Shown here in pieces: positions 1 through 7,576 of a DNA stretch of 64,000 bases. The position numbers and the translations under genes are program-made. The notes beneath the pieces are model-generated. The model was not told the DNA's origin and searched no databases. It saw nothing but the letters and a program-made list of their open reading frames with translations. The stretch's first letter is position 1; each line of letters begins with the position of its first letter. Source of the stretch: Asanoa hainanensis (lineage in GTDB: Bacteria > Actinomycetota > Actinomycetes > Mycobacteriales > Micromonosporaceae); NCBI RefSeq assembly GCF_900188485.1, contig NZ_FZPH01000009.1, positions 1 through 64,000 of the forward strand. Reading direction: 5' to 3'.

Positions 1-283
1 CGACCATCTGGATAGCCCGTTTGAGTAGTGGCAACGCCGCGCGGAGTCGTTTGTTGTAGCCGGACTGACCTGGCAGGTACGGGAACGCGCCCGGTAGATG
101 CACGGGTAGGAAGCGCAGCCATCGGGCCTCGGAACGGACCCCGAGCAGGGCCTGGGCCACCGCGATCGTCACCAGTTCGGCGTCCGAGAGCCGCGGCGGG
201 CGACCAACCCGCCGTGGCCGTCCGAGCCAGTCGTCGATCTTCACGTACAGTGCGGTCAGAAGGGTGTTGATGTCTGTCGTCAC
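1..283 (-). CDS. IS982-family transposase, N-terminal part, cut by window edge
   Basis: Only the first 94 codons lie in the window; the gene runs off the left edge. The translation opens VTTDINTLLTALYVKIDDWL and continues with RPPRLSDAELVTIAVAQALL and LPGQSGYNKRLRAALPLL. This layout (TALYVKIDD, then RLSDAEL, then GYNKRLR) is the N-terminal region of IS982-type DDE transposases, which catalyse cut-and-paste movement of their own element. The start is taken as the GTG after a GAAGGG stretch; an in-frame GTG further upstream is possible. The catalytic residues lie outside the window, so activity cannot be judged. A plus-strand reading across the same bases is a shadow. Confidence 0.85.
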   Translation of the reverse strand, partial: MTTDINTLLTALYVKIDDWLGRPRRVGRPPRLSDAELVTIAVAQALLGVRSEARWLRFLPVHLPGAFPYLPGQSGYNKRLRAALPLLKRAIQMV

Positions 284-335
284 AAACGGATCATCGACAC
301 CCTTCGCCGTACCCACGACTTAGGGGTAGTTAGGA
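1..335 (-). mobile_element. One end of an IS982-type insertion sequence
   Basis: The transposase 5' end and its short upstream region mark one end of an insertion sequence. The boundary probably lies around 310-335, where the minus strand reads CCTAACTACCCCTAAGTCG, a plausible terminal inverted repeat. The other end is outside the window, so neither the repeat partner nor a target duplication can be checked. The tetR stop codon lies about 10 bases beyond, so the element may have landed just downstream of that gene. Confidence 0.55.
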
Positions 336-344
336 CTTACTCGT

Positions 345-914
345 CTAGACCAGTTCCGCGTGGTCGAAGGCGGCTGTCAGGTGGGTGATGCCGTACTCGA
401 AGGCGTCGTCGACCGAGCCACCGAGGCGGAAGGCGCCGGCCAGTTCCATGCTGACGAAGCCGTTCGCCCAGGCGGTGAGCGTGCGGGCGGCCGACAGGGC
501 GTGCTCCGGGCCGGCCAGCTTCTCGGCGATCCGGAGCAGGGGAGCGCTGGCGCTGACGAACGCGTCCTGCTGTGGCTGGCCCGGCTCCGGACCCCAGCCG
601 AAGATCAACCGGTAGCCGGCCGGTCGTTCGTGCGCGAACGCCCGGAACGCCCGGGCCAGCGATGCCAGGTCCGCCCGGGCGTCGGTGCTGCCGTCGAGGG
701 CCCGGAGCCGCTCGCCGAGGTCGAGGATCGTGGCCTCGGTGACCAGGCCGATCAGGTCGTCGCGGCTGCGTACCCGCTTGTAGAGCGAGGGCGCGCGCAC
801 CCCGACGCGGTCGGCCACCGCCTGCATGGTCAGCCGGGCGAGCCCTTCCGACTCCAGGATCTCCCGGGCCGCCGCGACGATCTGGTCGAGGGACGTCCGC
901 TCAGGCGTCGGCAT
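345..914 (-). CDS. TetR-family transcriptional regulator
   Basis: A 189-residue TetR-type repressor. The N-terminal helix-turn-helix is clear (LTMQAVADRVGVRAPSLYKR, roughly residues 27-46), followed by a helical ligand-binding domain of the kind often labelled TetR_C_33/WHG. The start is the ATG giving MPTPERTS, because GGAG lies 6 bases upstream of it; the TTG four codons earlier lacks a ribosome site. It is divergent from a metallo-beta-lactamase-fold hydrolase. A strong two-layer palindrome lies between them, so it most likely represses that hydrolase and itself. The ligand is unknown. Confidence 0.9.
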   Translation of the reverse strand: MPTPERTSLDQIVAAAREILESEGLARLTMQAVADRVGVRAPSLYKRVRSRDDLIGLVTEATILDLGERLRALDGSTDARADLASLARAFRAFAHERPAGYRLIFGWGPEPGQPQQDAFVSASAPLLRIAEKLAGPEHALSAARTLTAWANGFVSMELAGAFRLGGSVDDAFEYGITHLTAAFDHAELV

Positions 915-936
915 CGGCAACTCCAAGATCTTTCGT

Positions 937-981
937 GATAGCTATTGCCCATAGCCATGATGGCTATGTATCGTAGCTATC
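937..981. promoter_or_regulatory. Nested palindromic operator between tetR and hydrolase
   Basis: Two inverted repeats share one centre at base 959. The inner one is CATAGCCA-TGA-TGGCTATG (950-968, perfect 8-base arms). The outer one is GATAGCTA (937-944) with TAGCTATC (974-981). The site fills the gap between the divergent tetR and hydrolase starts, as expected for a TetR operator that may bind two dimers. Confidence 0.8.
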
Positions 982-1018
982 GTAAACGACGTACCCGATC
1001 ATCTGGAAGGGGCGGACC

Positions 1019-1732
1019 GTGAAACTCGGTTCTCACCTGCACCGCATTGGCAACGACATCGTGGCGGTCTACCTGATCGACACCGACGAGGGCGTGACGG
1101 TCATCGACGCCGGCCTGGCCGGGCAGTGGAACGAGCTGACCGCCGAGCTCGCGACCATGGGCCGGTCGCTCGCCGACGTCCGCGGCGTGATCCTCACCCA
1201 CGGCGACACGGACCACATCGGCTTCGCCGAGCGGCTGCGGCGTGAGCAGGGCGTCCCGATCTACGTCCACGGTGCCGACGCGGCCCGCGCCCGCGGCGAG
1301 GTCAAGTCCAAGGCGAGCTGGGGCAGCTTCAAGATCGGCGCCCTGTCGAAGTTCCTCTGGTACGCGAGCACGCACGGCGGCCTGCGCACGACCTACCTGA
1401 CCGAGGTGGTCGAGGTCCAGGACGGCCAGGTGCTCGACCTCCCGGGCGCGCCGCAGATCATCGGCCTGCCGGGCCACTCGCCGGGCAGCATCGCGGTCTA
1501 CTCGCCGCTCGCGGACGCGGTCTTCGTGGGCGACGGGCTCACCACCCGCCACGTGCTCACGGGCCAGAACGGCCCGCAGCCGGCCCCCTTCACCGACGAC
1601 CCGAAGGAGGCCGCGGCCTCGCTGAGCCGCCTGGAGGGCGTGGACGCGACCTGGGTGCTCCCCGGCCACGGCACACCCTGGAACGGCGGCGTCAAGGAAG
1701 CCATGCGCCAGGTCAAGGCCGCGGCCAGCTAG
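1019..1732 (+). CDS. Metallo-beta-lactamase-fold hydrolase
   Basis: A 237-residue MBL-fold protein. The metal motif is T-H-G-D-T-D-H-I-G (His61, Asp63, Asp65, His66), a variant of HxHxDH in which the second His is replaced by Asp. Further ligands are offered by LPGHSPGS, FVGDGL and LPGHGTPW. Such proteins hydrolyse esters, lactones or thioesters; the substrate cannot be told here. It starts at GTG with GGAAGGGG just upstream. The divergent TetR gene and palindromic operator suggest induction by a small molecule that may be the substrate or a related compound. Confidence 0.88.
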   Translation: MKLGSHLHRIGNDIVAVYLIDTDEGVTVIDAGLAGQWNELTAELATMGRSLADVRGVILTHGDTDHIGFAERLRREQGVPIYVHGADAARARGEVKSKASWGSFKIGALSKFLWYASTHGGLRTTYLTEVVEVQDGQVLDLPGAPQIIGLPGHSPGSIAVYSPLADAVFVGDGLTTRHVLTGQNGPQPAPFTDDPKEAAASLSRLEGVDATWVLPGHGTPWNGGVKEAMRQVKAAAS

Positions 1733-1740
1733 GCCCCCAG

Positions 1741-2082
1741 TTACGAAACGGGGCTCACCGGCAGGTCGACGCGGCGACCGAGTCCGAACTCGGCGGCCTC
1801 GTCGTCGGTGACCATGGCGAACGAGCCGCGCGGCACTCGGGCGAGCGTCGCCACTCGCGACGCCGCCCGGAGCACGGACGCCTCGTCGCTTCCGGTGAGG
1901 AAGAAGATGTAGACCTCACCGTGCTGCTCGCCGTCGTCGTAGTCCCGCGCTCCGTCCGTACCCTCGTCGAGGTCCGCCAGGAAATCCTCGACATCGTCGA
2001 TCCACGGGTACTGGTATTCGTCCGGAGCGACCGCCGGCGCTGGGAGCAATGGGACGTGCACCTCGACGATCAGTGTGGCCAC
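1741..2082 (-). CDS. Acidic protein of unknown function
   Basis: A 113-residue protein beginning VATLIVEVHVPL at a GTG codon. It is rich in Asp and Glu (DDVEDFLADLDEGTDGARDY), with a conserved-looking core YIFFLTGSDEASVLRAASRV and a tail ending near FAMVTDDEAAEFGLGRRVDL. No family is recognised with confidence; it resembles uncharacterised small actinomycete proteins. There is no signal peptide or membrane segment. It converges on the MBL hydrolase and lies 44 bases downstream of a membrane-protein gene on the same strand, so the two may be co-transcribed. Confidence 0.7.
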   Translation of the reverse strand: MATLIVEVHVPLLPAPAVAPDEYQYPWIDDVEDFLADLDEGTDGARDYDDGEQHGEVYIFFLTGSDEASVLRAASRVATLARVPRGSFAMVTDDEAAEFGLGRRVDLPVSPVS

Positions 2083-2126
2083 CCGGCCATGATTCCCAAC
2101 CCGCCGGCGCCGTTCAAGAGCATGCG

Positions 2127-2750
2127 TCAGGCGGCCGGGAGGTCGAAGCCCGAGGCGACGTTCAGGGTCGTGGCGAAGGTCAGGTACATGAGCCACAGCC
2201 CGACCAGGATGTGTACGGCGCCCAGCGCCCGCTCGCCCAGGTTCGGCGACTCGTGGCCGTCCGCGTCCACCCGCACGCCGATCTTGAAGCTCGCGAAGAA
2301 CTCGCAGATGTAGACCGCGGTCAGGCCGCCGAACAGCACCCCGAGCGGCCAGGCGCCCGCGTCGAAGAAGACCACCACGCCCAGCACCGACACGATGATG
2401 AACGGGATCGCCATGTAGCCGTTGGGCCTCGGGTCGTTTCCGCGAGCCCGGTTCCAGCCCAGGGCGAACCAGTGGATGCCGTAGGCGCTGAACGCCAGCG
2501 CGGCCATGTACTGGCCCGGGTTCGTCGTGAAGACCGGAAACCAGGTCAACCCGATGAACAGCAGGATGCCGACCAGGAACTGGCAGAACCCCGGCATCAG
2601 GATGCCCCACACCCCGGTCGCGCGGTCGTCCTCCCGGCTGCGCCGGGGATACCGGAACAGCTCCTGCGGACCCCAGATCAGGTAGCCGGTGCCGAGCCCG
2701 AAGAACCCGAGCACGACGGGCGCGAACAGCGACGCGGGAAACAGGGACAC
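2127..2750 (-). CDS. Multi-pass membrane protein, possibly GPR1/FUN34/YaaH acetate-transporter-like
   Basis: A 207-residue protein with about six hydrophobic segments. The first helix carries GFFGLGTGYLIWGPQELF and a later one LAFSAYGIHWFALGW. Size, helix number and the early glycine-rich segment recall the AceTr (GPR1/FUN34/YaaH, SatP) family that moves acetate or succinate, but the match is not strong enough to assign a substrate. It is transcribed away from the aromatic catabolism operon that begins about 110 bases to its right. Confidence 0.65.
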   Translation of the reverse strand: MSLFPASLFAPVVLGFFGLGTGYLIWGPQELFRYPRRSREDDRATGVWGILMPGFCQFLVGILLFIGLTWFPVFTTNPGQYMAALAFSAYGIHWFALGWNRARGNDPRPNGYMAIPFIIVSVLGVVVFFDAGAWPLGVLFGGLTAVYICEFFASFKIGVRVDADGHESPNLGERALGAVHILVGLWLMYLTFATTLNVASGFDLPAA

Positions 2751-2863
2751 TCAGGCAGTATCCGACAAATCGACCGCGCCAACGCCCTCTTTGGACTGCT
2801 CGACGTGGACATTGACTGCGATCTTGGTCGTCGTTACCGTCGATCCGTCAGGGAGGAGCCGGC

Positions 2864-3559
2864 ATGGCAGCCCACTACGTCGTGCGCCACGTCGACCGGG
2901 CCGATCCGGCCGTCATCGAAGCGCTGGCCGCCGCCGGCGTCGCCACCGTCCACGAGGCGGCCGGGCGGGTCGGGCTGCTCGGCCCGCGGGTCCAGGCCCG
3001 CCAGGACGGTGCCACGATCGCTGGCTCGGCGATCACCGTGTCCTGCCACCCCGGCGACAACCTGATGATCCACGCCGCGGTCGAGGTCTGCGCGGCCGGC
3101 GACGTCCTCGTCGTCACGACGACCTCGCCCTCGACCGACGGCATGTTCGGCGACCTGCTGGCCACCTCGCTGGCCGCCCGCGGGGTCCTCGGGTTGGTGA
3201 TCGACGCGGGCGTACGCGACCTCGCGAGCCTGCGCGCCATGGGCTTCCCGGTCTGGTCGGCCGCCGTCCACGCCCAGGGCACGGTCAAGGCCAGCCCCGG
3301 CTCCGTCAACGTGCCGGTCGTCGCCGCCGGTCAGCTCGTGCGGCCCGGCGACATCGTGGTCGCCGACGACGACGGTGTGGTCGTCCTGCCCGCCCCGGCG
3401 GGTGAGGCCGTGGCCGAGGCCGCCGCAAAGCGGATCAGCAACGAGGAGGCCAAGCGCGCCACGCTCGCCTCCGGCACGCTCGGGGTCGACCTCTACGGCC
3501 TGCGCCCGCTGCTGCGCGACCTCGGCGTCGAGTACGTCGACCGGCTGCCGGACCGATGA
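2864..3559 (+). CDS. ligK: 4-carboxy-4-hydroxy-2-oxoadipate aldolase (RraA-like fold)
   Basis: A 231-residue RraA/HMG-aldolase-fold protein. It should cleave 4-carboxy-4-hydroxy-2-oxoadipate to pyruvate and oxaloacetate, the last step of the 4-oxalomesaconate pathway. The active-site loop GVLGLVIDAGVRDLASLRAM carries the Arg-Asp pair typical of the family, and GDNLMIHAAVE matches the substrate-binding region. Length is normal. The ATG follows GGGAGGAG. It is first in an operon of five genes whose junctions all overlap; its stop overlaps the next start by ATGA. Related oxaloacetate decarboxylases share the fold, but the neighbours favour this function. Confidence 0.88.
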   Translation: MAAHYVVRHVDRADPAVIEALAAAGVATVHEAAGRVGLLGPRVQARQDGATIAGSAITVSCHPGDNLMIHAAVEVCAAGDVLVVTTTSPSTDGMFGDLLATSLAARGVLGLVIDAGVRDLASLRAMGFPVWSAAVHAQGTVKASPGSVNVPVVAAGQLVRPGDIVVADDDGVVVLPAPAGEAVAEAAAKRISNEEAKRATLASGTLGVDLYGLRPLLRDLGVEYVDRLPDR

Positions 3560-4599
3560 GCACCGACGGGATCCGCTGCATGCAGCTACGCGGCGGCAGC
3601 TCCAAGGGCGCGTACTTCCTCGCCGACGACCTCCCCGCCGACCCCGCCGAACGCGCCGACCTGCTCCTGCGGATCATGGGCTCGCCCGACGAGCGCCAGG
3701 TCGACGGCATCGGCGGCGGACACCCGCTGACCAGCAAGGTCGCCGTGGTCGCACCGTCGGAGGACGCCGCGGCCGACGTCGACTACCTGTTCCTCCAGGT
3801 GGTGCCGGACCGGGCGATCGTCACCGACGCGCAGACCTGCGGCAACCTGCTGGCCGGCGTGGGACCCTTCGCCATCGAGCGGGGCCTCGTCCCGACAGCA
3901 GACGACATGACCGAGGTGCGCATCCGGATCGTGAACCCCACCGTGTCGTACGCGCGCGAAAGGGTACGCACGCCCGGCGGCCGCGTGACCTACACCGGCG
4001 ACACCACCATGGCCGGCACCCCGTTCCCGGCCGCCCCGATCGAGATCGAGTTCCCGGGCGGCGACCGGCTGGTGTTCCCGACCGGCACCGTCGTCGACCG
4101 GTTCGCGGGCATCGAGGTCACCTGCGTCGACGCCGGGATGCCCGTTGTCCTGGTGCGCGCCGCCGACCTCGGCCTCGACGGCACCGAGGCACCCGCCACG
4201 CTGGAGGGCGACGCCGCGCTGAGGTCGACCGTCGAAAGACTGCGCCTGGAGGCCGGCCCCGCGATGGGCCTCGGCGACGTCACCGACAGCACGGTCCCGA
4301 AGATCACGATCGTCTCACCGCCCCGGCACGGCGGCACCGTCACCACCCGGACGTTCATCCCGCACCGGGTGCACGCGGCGATCGGGGTCCTGGGCGCGGT
4401 CTCGGTGGCCGTCGGCGTAACCGCACCGGGACAAGCGACACAGGTGAGGATCGAGCACCCGACCGGCACCTTCGACGTGACCGTCGACCTCGACGGCGAA
4501 GGACCGCGGACCCGGCTGCGGTCCAGTGCCGTCGTCCGCACCGCCCGCAAGCTGTCCGACGGCCTGGTCTGGCCCCGCGACAGAGAGGCAACCGCATGA
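3556..4599 (+). CDS. ligU: 4-oxalomesaconate tautomerase (PrpF-like)
   Basis: A 347-residue PrpF/diaminopimelate-epimerase-fold isomerase. The N-terminus (IRCMQLRGGSSKGAYFLADD) and QTCGNLLAGVGPFAIE are hallmarks of the PrpF group that contains GalD and LigU. It interconverts keto and enol forms or double-bond isomers of 4-oxalomesaconate before hydration. Length is normal. Position between the aldolase and the ring-cleavage enzyme, with ATGA overlaps at both ends, supports this over 2-methylaconitate isomerase, since no methylcitrate genes are nearby. Confidence 0.87.
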   Translation: MSTDGIRCMQLRGGSSKGAYFLADDLPADPAERADLLLRIMGSPDERQVDGIGGGHPLTSKVAVVAPSEDAAADVDYLFLQVVPDRAIVTDAQTCGNLLAGVGPFAIERGLVPTADDMTEVRIRIVNPTVSYARERVRTPGGRVTYTGDTTMAGTPFPAAPIEIEFPGGDRLVFPTGTVVDRFAGIEVTCVDAGMPVVLVRAADLGLDGTEAPATLEGDAALRSTVERLRLEAGPAMGLGDVTDSTVPKITIVSPPRHGGTVTTRTFIPHRVHAAIGVLGAVSVAVGVTAPGQATQVRIEHPTGTFDVTVDLDGEGPRTRLRSSAVVRTARKLSDGLVWPRDREATA

Positions 4600-5567
4600 G
4601 CCACGACCCGGATCGGCGCCGCGACCTCGCCCACGTCGGCCCGGTCGAGCTCTACACGCCCGTACTCGAGCAGTCCCGCGACTTCTTCGTCGACCAGATG
4701 GGCCTGCGCGAGGTGCATCGCGACGCCACCTCCGTCCACCTGCACACCTGGGACGACTACCAGTCCTGGACCCTGCGGCTGGTCCAACGCGACACCGCCG
4801 GCATCGGCCGCACCTACCTGCGGGCCGCGAGCCCCCAGGCGCTGGGCCGGTTGGCGGAGGAGGCGAAGACCGCCGGGCTGCACCGCGGCGTGGTCCACGA
4901 CGCCCGCAATCTCGGCGACGTGCACCTGATCGACGACCCTGACGGGCACGAGCTAGGCGTCTACTGGGACGTGGAGTGGTACAGCGCCGACGACAGCGAC
5001 CGGCCCGCGCTCAAGAACCAGGCCGCCGCCTATCCCGGCCGGGGCGCCAACCTGCGCCGCCTCGACCACGTCAACTACCTCACCGCCGACGTGCCGCGGA
5101 CCGCCGCCTTCCTGCGCGACACCCTCGGCGCGCGCTGCACCGAGCAGATCGTCAAGGACGACGGCAGCCCGCAGGCCATCTGGTACTCGCTGGGCAACAA
5201 GAGCTACGACCTCGTCTACACCGAGGACTGGACCGGCACCCGCGGCCGCCTGCACCACCTGGCGTTCGCCACCGACACCCGCGAGGAGATCCTGCGCGCC
5301 GCCGACGTCTGCCTCGACGCCGGCGTCCACATCGAGACCGGGCCCCACAAACACGCCATCCAGCAGACCTTCTTCCTGTACGTGTGGGAGCCCGGCGGGA
5401 ACCGCATCGAGCTCTGCAACGCCGGCGCGCGCCTGATCCTCGCCCCCGACTGGCAGACGATCAGCTGGACCAAGGAGGAGCGCGCCAAGGGCCAGGCCTG
5501 GGGCCTGAAGACCATCGAGACCTTCCACACCCACGGCACCCCGGTCGTGCCGGTCCAGAATGGATAG
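4596..5567 (+). CDS. VOC-type (type I) extradiol ring-cleavage dioxygenase
   Basis: A 323-residue two-domain vicinal-oxygen-chelate protein. The C-terminal domain holds the metal triad expected of type I extradiol dioxygenases: His158 (LDHVNY), His221 (LHHLAF) and Glu272 (NRIELCN), with the conserved FFLYVWEPGGNR segment. The N-terminal domain (residues about 12-125) lacks the metal ligands, as usual. It should open a catechol-like ring between carbons 2 and 3. The surrounding genes handle 4-oxalomesaconate, normally produced by unrelated LigAB/GalA enzymes, so the true substrate may be gallate-like or another carboxylated catechol. The substrate is inferred, not shown. Confidence 0.85.
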   Translation: MSHDPDRRRDLAHVGPVELYTPVLEQSRDFFVDQMGLREVHRDATSVHLHTWDDYQSWTLRLVQRDTAGIGRTYLRAASPQALGRLAEEAKTAGLHRGVVHDARNLGDVHLIDDPDGHELGVYWDVEWYSADDSDRPALKNQAAAYPGRGANLRRLDHVNYLTADVPRTAAFLRDTLGARCTEQIVKDDGSPQAIWYSLGNKSYDLVYTEDWTGTRGRLHHLAFATDTREEILRAADVCLDAGVHIETGPHKHAIQQTFFLYVWEPGGNRIELCNAGARLILAPDWQTISWTKEERAKGQAWGLKTIETFHTHGTPVVPVQNG

Positions 5568-6321
5568 CCGACCAAAGGTCGCCGTGCTCGGACTGGGCGA
5601 GGCCGGCGGCGAGCTCGCCCTCGACCTGGTCGCCCAAGGTGTCGACGTGCGCGGCTCCGACCCGCTGGTCGAGGCACCACCCGGTGTGGAACAACGACGG
5701 GACGATGCCGACGCGGTCCGTGACGCCGACCTCGTGCTGAGCGTCAACAGCGCCCACGACGCCCTGCCGGCCCTGGAAAACTCGCTGCCCGCCCTCGTCC
5801 CGGGCACCATCTGGGCCGACCTCAACACCGCCGCACCAGAGGTGAAGGCCGCGCTGGTCGACCGTGCGACCGGCATCGAGGTCGTCGACGTCGCGCTGAT
5901 GGCGCCGGTGCCCGGCAACGGACTGCGCACCCCGATGCTCGTCTCCGGGACGGCCGCGGCCCGCTACGCCGCGCTGCTCACCCCGCTCGGTGCCGACGTC
6001 ACGGTCCAACCCGGCCCGGCCGGTGCCGCCATCGCCCGCAAGCTCCTGCGCAGCGTCTTCTACAAAGGACTGGCCGCAGCGGTGGTCGAGGCCCTCGCCG
6101 CGGCGGAGGCGGCCGGCTGCGCGGACTGGCTGCGCGGCAACATCAGCGCGGAGCTGGCCGGCTTCGACGCGCGCACGATCGACCGGTTGGTCGACGGCAC
6201 CCACCGGCACGCCCGCCGGCGGGCCGACGAGATGACCGCGGCGGCCGAGCAGTTGACGGCGCTGGGAGTCGAGCCCCGAGTCACCGCCGCCGCCCGCGAC
6301 CTCCTCCGGGAACTGACATGA
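5560..6321 (+). CDS. NAD(P)-dependent dehydrogenase, 6-phosphogluconate/3-hydroxyisobutyrate type with DUF1932
   Basis: A 253-residue protein with an N-terminal Rossmann motif (VAVLGLGEAGGELA, G-x-G-x-x-G) and a helical C-terminal DUF1932 domain starting near GAAIARKLLRSVFYKGLAAA. Members resemble 3-hydroxyisobutyrate dehydrogenases. They recur beside ligJ, ligU and ligK homologues, but their reaction is not settled. The start overlaps the dioxygenase end by 8 bases and the stop overlaps ligJ by ATGA, so all are translated together. It might oxidise a ring-cleavage aldehyde or reduce a pathway keto acid; it is not homologous to LigC. Confidence 0.8.
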   Translation: MDSRPKVAVLGLGEAGGELALDLVAQGVDVRGSDPLVEAPPGVEQRRDDADAVRDADLVLSVNSAHDALPALENSLPALVPGTIWADLNTAAPEVKAALVDRATGIEVVDVALMAPVPGNGLRTPMLVSGTAAARYAALLTPLGADVTVQPGPAGAAIARKLLRSVFYKGLAAAVVEALAAAEAAGCADWLRGNISAELAGFDARTIDRLVDGTHRHARRRADEMTAAAEQLTALGVEPRVTAAARDLLRELT

Positions 6322-7298
6322 TCATCGACTGTCACGGTCACTACACGACCGCGCCGGCCGCCCACACCGCGTGGCGGGATGCGGGGCAGACAACGCCGTA
6401 CCCGAGGATCTCCGACGACGAGCTCCGCGAGTCGATCGAAGGCAACCAGCTGCGGCTGATGGCCGAACGCGGCATCGACCGCACGCTGTTCTCGCCGCGC
6501 GCGTCGGCGATGGGCCACCACGTGGGCGACGAGGCGACCAGTGCGGCCTGGGCCACGGCGTGCAACGACCTGATCGCCAGGGTGGTCCAGCTCTTCCCCG
6601 ACAGCTTCGCCGGGATCTGCCAGCTGCCGCAGTCGCCCGGTGTGCCCATCGCCAACTCGGTGGCCGAGCTGCGGCGCTGCGTCGAGGAGCTGGGATTCGT
6701 GGGCTGCAACCTCAACCCCGATCCCAGCGGCGGCCACTGGACCGCCCCGCCGCTGACCGACCGGAGTTGGTACCCCTTCTACGCGGCGATGGTCGAGCTT
6801 GACGTGCCGGCCATGGTGCACGTGTCGGCGGTGACGAACCCGAACTTCCACGCCACCGGGTCGCACTACCTCAACGCCGACACGACCGCGTTCATGCAGC
6901 TGCTCCAGGCCGACCTGTTCACCGACTTCCCGACGCTGCGGCTGGTCGTCCCGCACGGCGGGGGAGCGGTGCCGTACCACTGGGGCCGGTTCCGTGGCCT
7001 GGCCGACATGCTGGGCCGGCCGCCGATCGAGGAAGCGTTGCTGGGCAACGTGTTCTTCGACACGTGCGTCTACCACCAGCCCGGCATCGACCTGCTCTTC
7101 GACGTCGTCCCGGTCGACAACCTCCTGTTCGGGTCGGAGGTTCTGGGCGCGGTGCGCGGTATCGACCCGCGCACCGGCCACCACTTCGACGACACCCGCC
7201 GCTACGTCGACGCCATGGAGCTGAGCCCCGAGGACCGGTCAAAGGTGTACGAACGCAACGCGTACCGGGTCTATCCGCGGCTCAGTCGACGACCTTGA
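6318..7298 (+). CDS. ligJ: 4-oxalomesaconate hydratase, amidohydrolase superfamily
   Basis: A 326-residue amidohydrolase-2 fold protein opening MIIDCHGHYTTAP, giving the H-x-H metal motif (His6, His8). Further ligands are likely in AMVHVS, in VVPHGGGAVPYHWGRF and near the C-terminal FGSEVLG segment. It should hydrate 4-oxalomesaconate to 4-carboxy-4-hydroxy-2-oxoadipate, the substrate of the aldolase at the operon start. Length is near the family norm. It is last in the operon; its 3' end overlaps a convergent DUF427 gene by 17 bases, and no hairpin terminator is obvious. Confidence 0.87.
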   Translation: MIIDCHGHYTTAPAAHTAWRDAGQTTPYPRISDDELRESIEGNQLRLMAERGIDRTLFSPRASAMGHHVGDEATSAAWATACNDLIARVVQLFPDSFAGICQLPQSPGVPIANSVAELRRCVEELGFVGCNLNPDPSGGHWTAPPLTDRSWYPFYAAMVELDVPAMVHVSAVTNPNFHATGSHYLNADTTAFMQLLQADLFTDFPTLRLVVPHGGGAVPYHWGRFRGLADMLGRPPIEEALLGNVFFDTCVYHQPGIDLLFDVVPVDNLLFGSEVLGAVRGIDPRTGHHFDDTRRYVDAMELSPEDRSKVYERNAYRVYPRLSRRP

Positions 7299-7566
7299 CG
7301 TCCTTCCAGAACGCCACCCGGTCGCGGACCATCTCGGCGTCCGGCTTCGGGTCCGGGTAGTACCAGACCGCGTCCGCGCTGGTCCGGCCGTCGTGCGCGA
7401 GGGTGTAGTAGGAGGCGGTGCCCTTCCAGGGGCAGATCGTGTGCGTGCCGGAGTCCTTGATCAGGTCGTCCCGCAGCGCCGCGCGGGGGAAGTAGTGGTT
7501 GCCCTCGACCACGACGGTGTCGTCGGACTCGGCTATGACCAGGTCGTTCCAGATCGCTTTCGGCAT
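7282..7566 (-). CDS. DUF427 domain protein
   Basis: A 94-residue protein MPKAIWNDLVIAESDDTVVV with the family core GNHYFPRAAL, CPWKGTASYY and YYPDPKPDAE. DUF427 proteins are small soluble proteins of unknown biochemical role, common in actinomycetes. The ATG at MPKA is chosen because it matches the family start and GGGG precedes it; a TTG three codons earlier is possible. It lies 10 bases downstream of the toroid-type gene on the same strand and converges on ligJ. Confidence 0.88.
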   Translation of the reverse strand: MPKAIWNDLVIAESDDTVVVEGNHYFPRAALRDDLIKDSGTHTICPWKGTASYYTLAHDGRTSADAVWYYPDPKPDAEMVRDRVAFWKDVKVVD

Positions 7567-7576
7567 GATCCCCAAC

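Noticed and set aside
28-270. A plus-strand 80-codon frame at the left edge
   Set aside because: It is the complement of the IS982 transposase start and looks like Arg/Pro/Gly-rich noise.
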